From assembly GCA_964436865.1 (NCBI GenBank), contig CAYTFK010000065.1:1-25478 (forward strand): a DNA stretch of 25,478 bases, in the 5' to 3' direction. The notes under the pieces were generated by a model. It saw only the letters and a list, made by a program, of their open reading frames with translations, made no database searches and was not told the DNA's origin. Below, piece after piece: positions 24,300 to 25,478 of the stretch (position 1 is its first letter; every line of letters starts with the position of its first letter). The DNA is from JAXGPP01 sp964436865. GTDB taxonomy: Bacteria > Planctomycetota > Planctomycetia > Pirellulales > Thermoguttaceae. A program made the position numbers and the translations under genes.

Positions 24300-24773
24300 C
24301 TACTTCCTGGTCTTGAGCATCTTCCGCAACAGCCACATCTCGCCCGAGTGGCAGGCTTCATCGTGCAGAGCGTGAAGCAGGGCGTAGCGGACGGTGTGAT
24401 GCGGATTGCCGGGTACCGGGCTCGCCAGCCGGTCCTCGGTCAGGTCGTCGATCAGATGCCTGACCCGCGCATGCTGGCGTTTCAGTTCTTCCGCTACCCG
24501 GCTGATCGGCGGCCATTCGCTCATCGGAACGCTGGCGGGATGGCTTTCCCAGCCGAACAACTCCATCCAACGATGGGGGATGTGGGGAAGCTCGCCCACT
24601 GCATGCATTGCCAGCCACTCCAGCAGCACGTAGGCATGGCCCCCGTGCCAGAGAAGGTGATTGGACAATCCGGATGGGGTCCAGCGGGCGTCCTGATCGG
24701 TGACGTCCTGCAGCAGCCGGAGCGTCTTTCCCCGCACCTCGTCCAGGAGCAACAGCAACGATCGGTCAGACAT
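24300..24773 (-). CDS. DinB-like family protein
   Basis: A 157-residue four-helix-bundle protein of the DinB/YfiT-like superfamily. These are usually metal-binding and include thiol-dependent S-transferases; most have no known reaction. The start at 24773 is fixed by a strong GGGAGGA (24779-24785) 5 nt upstream; the open frame extends further upstream but without support. Metal-ligand candidates are histidines in LLWHGGHAY (His43, His46) and in LHALHDEACHSGEM (His134, His137, His142), the conserved C-terminal DinB segment. There is no signal peptide, so it is cytoplasmic. It shares a divergent 186-nt region with the queuosine-salvage gene. Confidence 0.8.
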   Translation of the reverse strand: MSDRSLLLLLDEVRGKTLRLLQDVTDQDARWTPSGLSNHLLWHGGHAYVLLEWLAMHAVGELPHIPHRWMELFGWESHPASVPMSEWPPISRVAEELKRQHARVRHLIDDLTEDRLASPVPGNPHHTVRYALLHALHDEACHSGEMWLLRKMLKTRK

Positions 24774-24959
24774 GACATTCCTCCCGCGGGAAGCAGTTCG
24801 GGTGTCGGGACCGACTCCGCAGTCATTGTACCGCCGAGCCCGATGCGATGACATTCCCTCCGTCGGCCAAGGCAGGTCGAGGCACGTCCTTGTCGACGCT
24901 CCGCGAATCCCGTACGATCCTCGGCGGGATCGAGCCGACTTTGCCAATGTGATCGCAAC

Positions 24960-25478
24960 ATGAATCCGGGCAGCCTGTTTGACGAGATACGTTCGGCCTC
25001 ACGCCGGGTGATGCGCGAGGCGCGGTACGTGACAATCGTGACGGATAGGGTGCGGGACTACGCGCTCTCGCTCCCCCTGGAGCAGGCCGGTTCGCCGCAG
25101 CTTGACGGATCGAGCCATTACCTCAATCAGGGCGAAGGTACGCTGGCGTACATCATCACGCTCGATGCAATCAACTTCGGATCGGGGTACTTTCCGCACC
25201 TCGAGAAGCGGCCGGGAATGTCGGGCTACTTCACCGTGGCGGCGTCGCTCACCGACTGGTTTCGCGCCCGTGGGCCGCTCTCGGCCGAGGCACTGGCCGG
25301 ACTGACGACGCGCGATTGCGTGGAGATCTTCCGCCAGAGCGAGAGCAATCAGCCGATCGTCGAGTTGATGTCGCTCTTCGCCCGGTCGCTCAACGGCCTT
25401 GGCCAGTATCTTCTCGCCGAATTCGGCGGCCGGTTCGCCGCGCTGGTCGCCGCCGCCAATCACTCCGCGGAGCGGCTG
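24960..25478 (+). CDS. Queuosine salvage (DUF2419/QNG1-like) protein, 3' truncated by window edge
   Basis: From the ATG at 24960 the frame is open to the last base, giving 173 residues of an incomplete protein. The pattern fits the DUF2419/QNG1 family (queuosine 5'-phosphate N-glycosylase, which releases queuine for tRNA modification): ITLDAINFGSGYFP matches the family's D-A-x-N-F aromatic motif, LTTRDCVEIFRQ is the following helix, and LMSLFARSLNGLGQYLL with FGGRFAALVAAANHSAERL matches the conserved segment where eukaryotic members read like LREVG...L..FGG.F..L...SA..L. Family assignment is from pattern recognition and is fairly good; activity is inferred. No ribosome-binding site is obvious. 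It is transcribed away from the DinB-like gene. Confidence 0.72.
   Translation, partial: MNPGSLFDEIRSASRRVMREARYVTIVTDRVRDYALSLPLEQAGSPQLDGSSHYLNQGEGTLAYIITLDAINFGSGYFPHLEKRPGMSGYFTVAASLTDWFRARGPLSAEALAGLTTRDCVEIFRQSESNQPIVELMSLFARSLNGLGQYLLAEFGGRFAALVAAANHSAERL

Noticed and set aside
1..25478. CRISPR array, insertion sequence, tRNA or rRNA gene
   Set aside because: No spaced direct repeats of CRISPR size, no transposase-like protein with terminal repeats, and no recognisable cloverleaf or rRNA segment was seen by eye; a covariance-model scan could not be run.

Overview
The window is about 25.5 kb of high-GC DNA that looks like a planctomycete, probably a Pirellulales-type lineage, from a scaffolded draft or metagenome assembly. 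This assignment is an inference. It rests on gene content: Tat-exported Gfo/Idh/MocA oxidoreductases, two different secreted sulfatases, two large GH106-type glycosidases, a secreted HEAT-repeat protein, a URO-D-like protein and heptamer repeats. No rRNA or tRNA gene anchors it. A run of exactly 100 N at 7045-7144 marks a scaffold gap, and it artificially joins two unrelated genes into one reading frame.

Layout, left to right. 1-345: the 3' end of a protein with a RING-like cysteine/histidine cluster, closed by a good intrinsic terminator (364-401). 3740-423 (minus): a Tat-exported Gfo/Idh/MocA protein followed by a secreted HEAT-repeat protein. 3741-4399: a long divergent intergenic region. 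4400-12988 (plus): an apparent operon of GH106-like glycosidase 1 (3' end lost in the gap), a second Tat-exported Gfo/Idh/MocA protein, a URO-D superfamily protein and GH106-like glycosidase 2 with an internal discoidin-like domain. A perfect-register array of nine heptamers lies immediately before the URO-D gene. 13269-13888 (plus): a DUF433/DUF5615 toxin-antitoxin pair. 13953-16097 (plus): a secreted fusion of an alpha/beta-hydrolase (esterase) and a nucleoside-hydrolase-like domain. 18786-16174 (minus): an IorA/IorB-type two-subunit molybdenum hydroxylase. 19039-20610 (plus): sulfatase 1. 23412-20655 (minus): iduronate-2-sulfatase-like sulfatase 2, then a ThiF/E1-like protein with extra cysteine pairs. 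23684-24292 (plus): a flavodoxin with a Sec-type signal peptide. 24773-24300 (minus): a DinB-family protein. 24960 to the right edge (plus): the start of a queuosine-salvage (DUF2419/QNG1) family protein.

The central theme is probably extracytoplasmic breakdown of a complex, sulfated, possibly rhamnose-containing polysaccharide. GH106 enzymes would remove rhamnose, sulfatases the sulfate and the esterase acyl groups. The exported Gfo/Idh/MocA proteins and the molybdenum hydroxylase would oxidise released sugars or aldehydes. The URO-D-like protein has no assigned reaction. No SusC/D pair, sugar transporter, sulfatase-maturing enzyme, regulator or cytosolic sugar-catabolic gene is visible, so the pathway is incomplete here.

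Most starts I chose have a Shine-Dalgarno-like purine tract 7-8 nt upstream. The URO-D and GH106-2 genes are exceptions. Nothing in the window is a proven new system. The best leads are the heptamer arrays, the esterase/nucleoside-hydrolase fusion, the orphan E1-like protein, the exported flavodoxin, and the GH106/Gfo-Idh/URO-D cluster.
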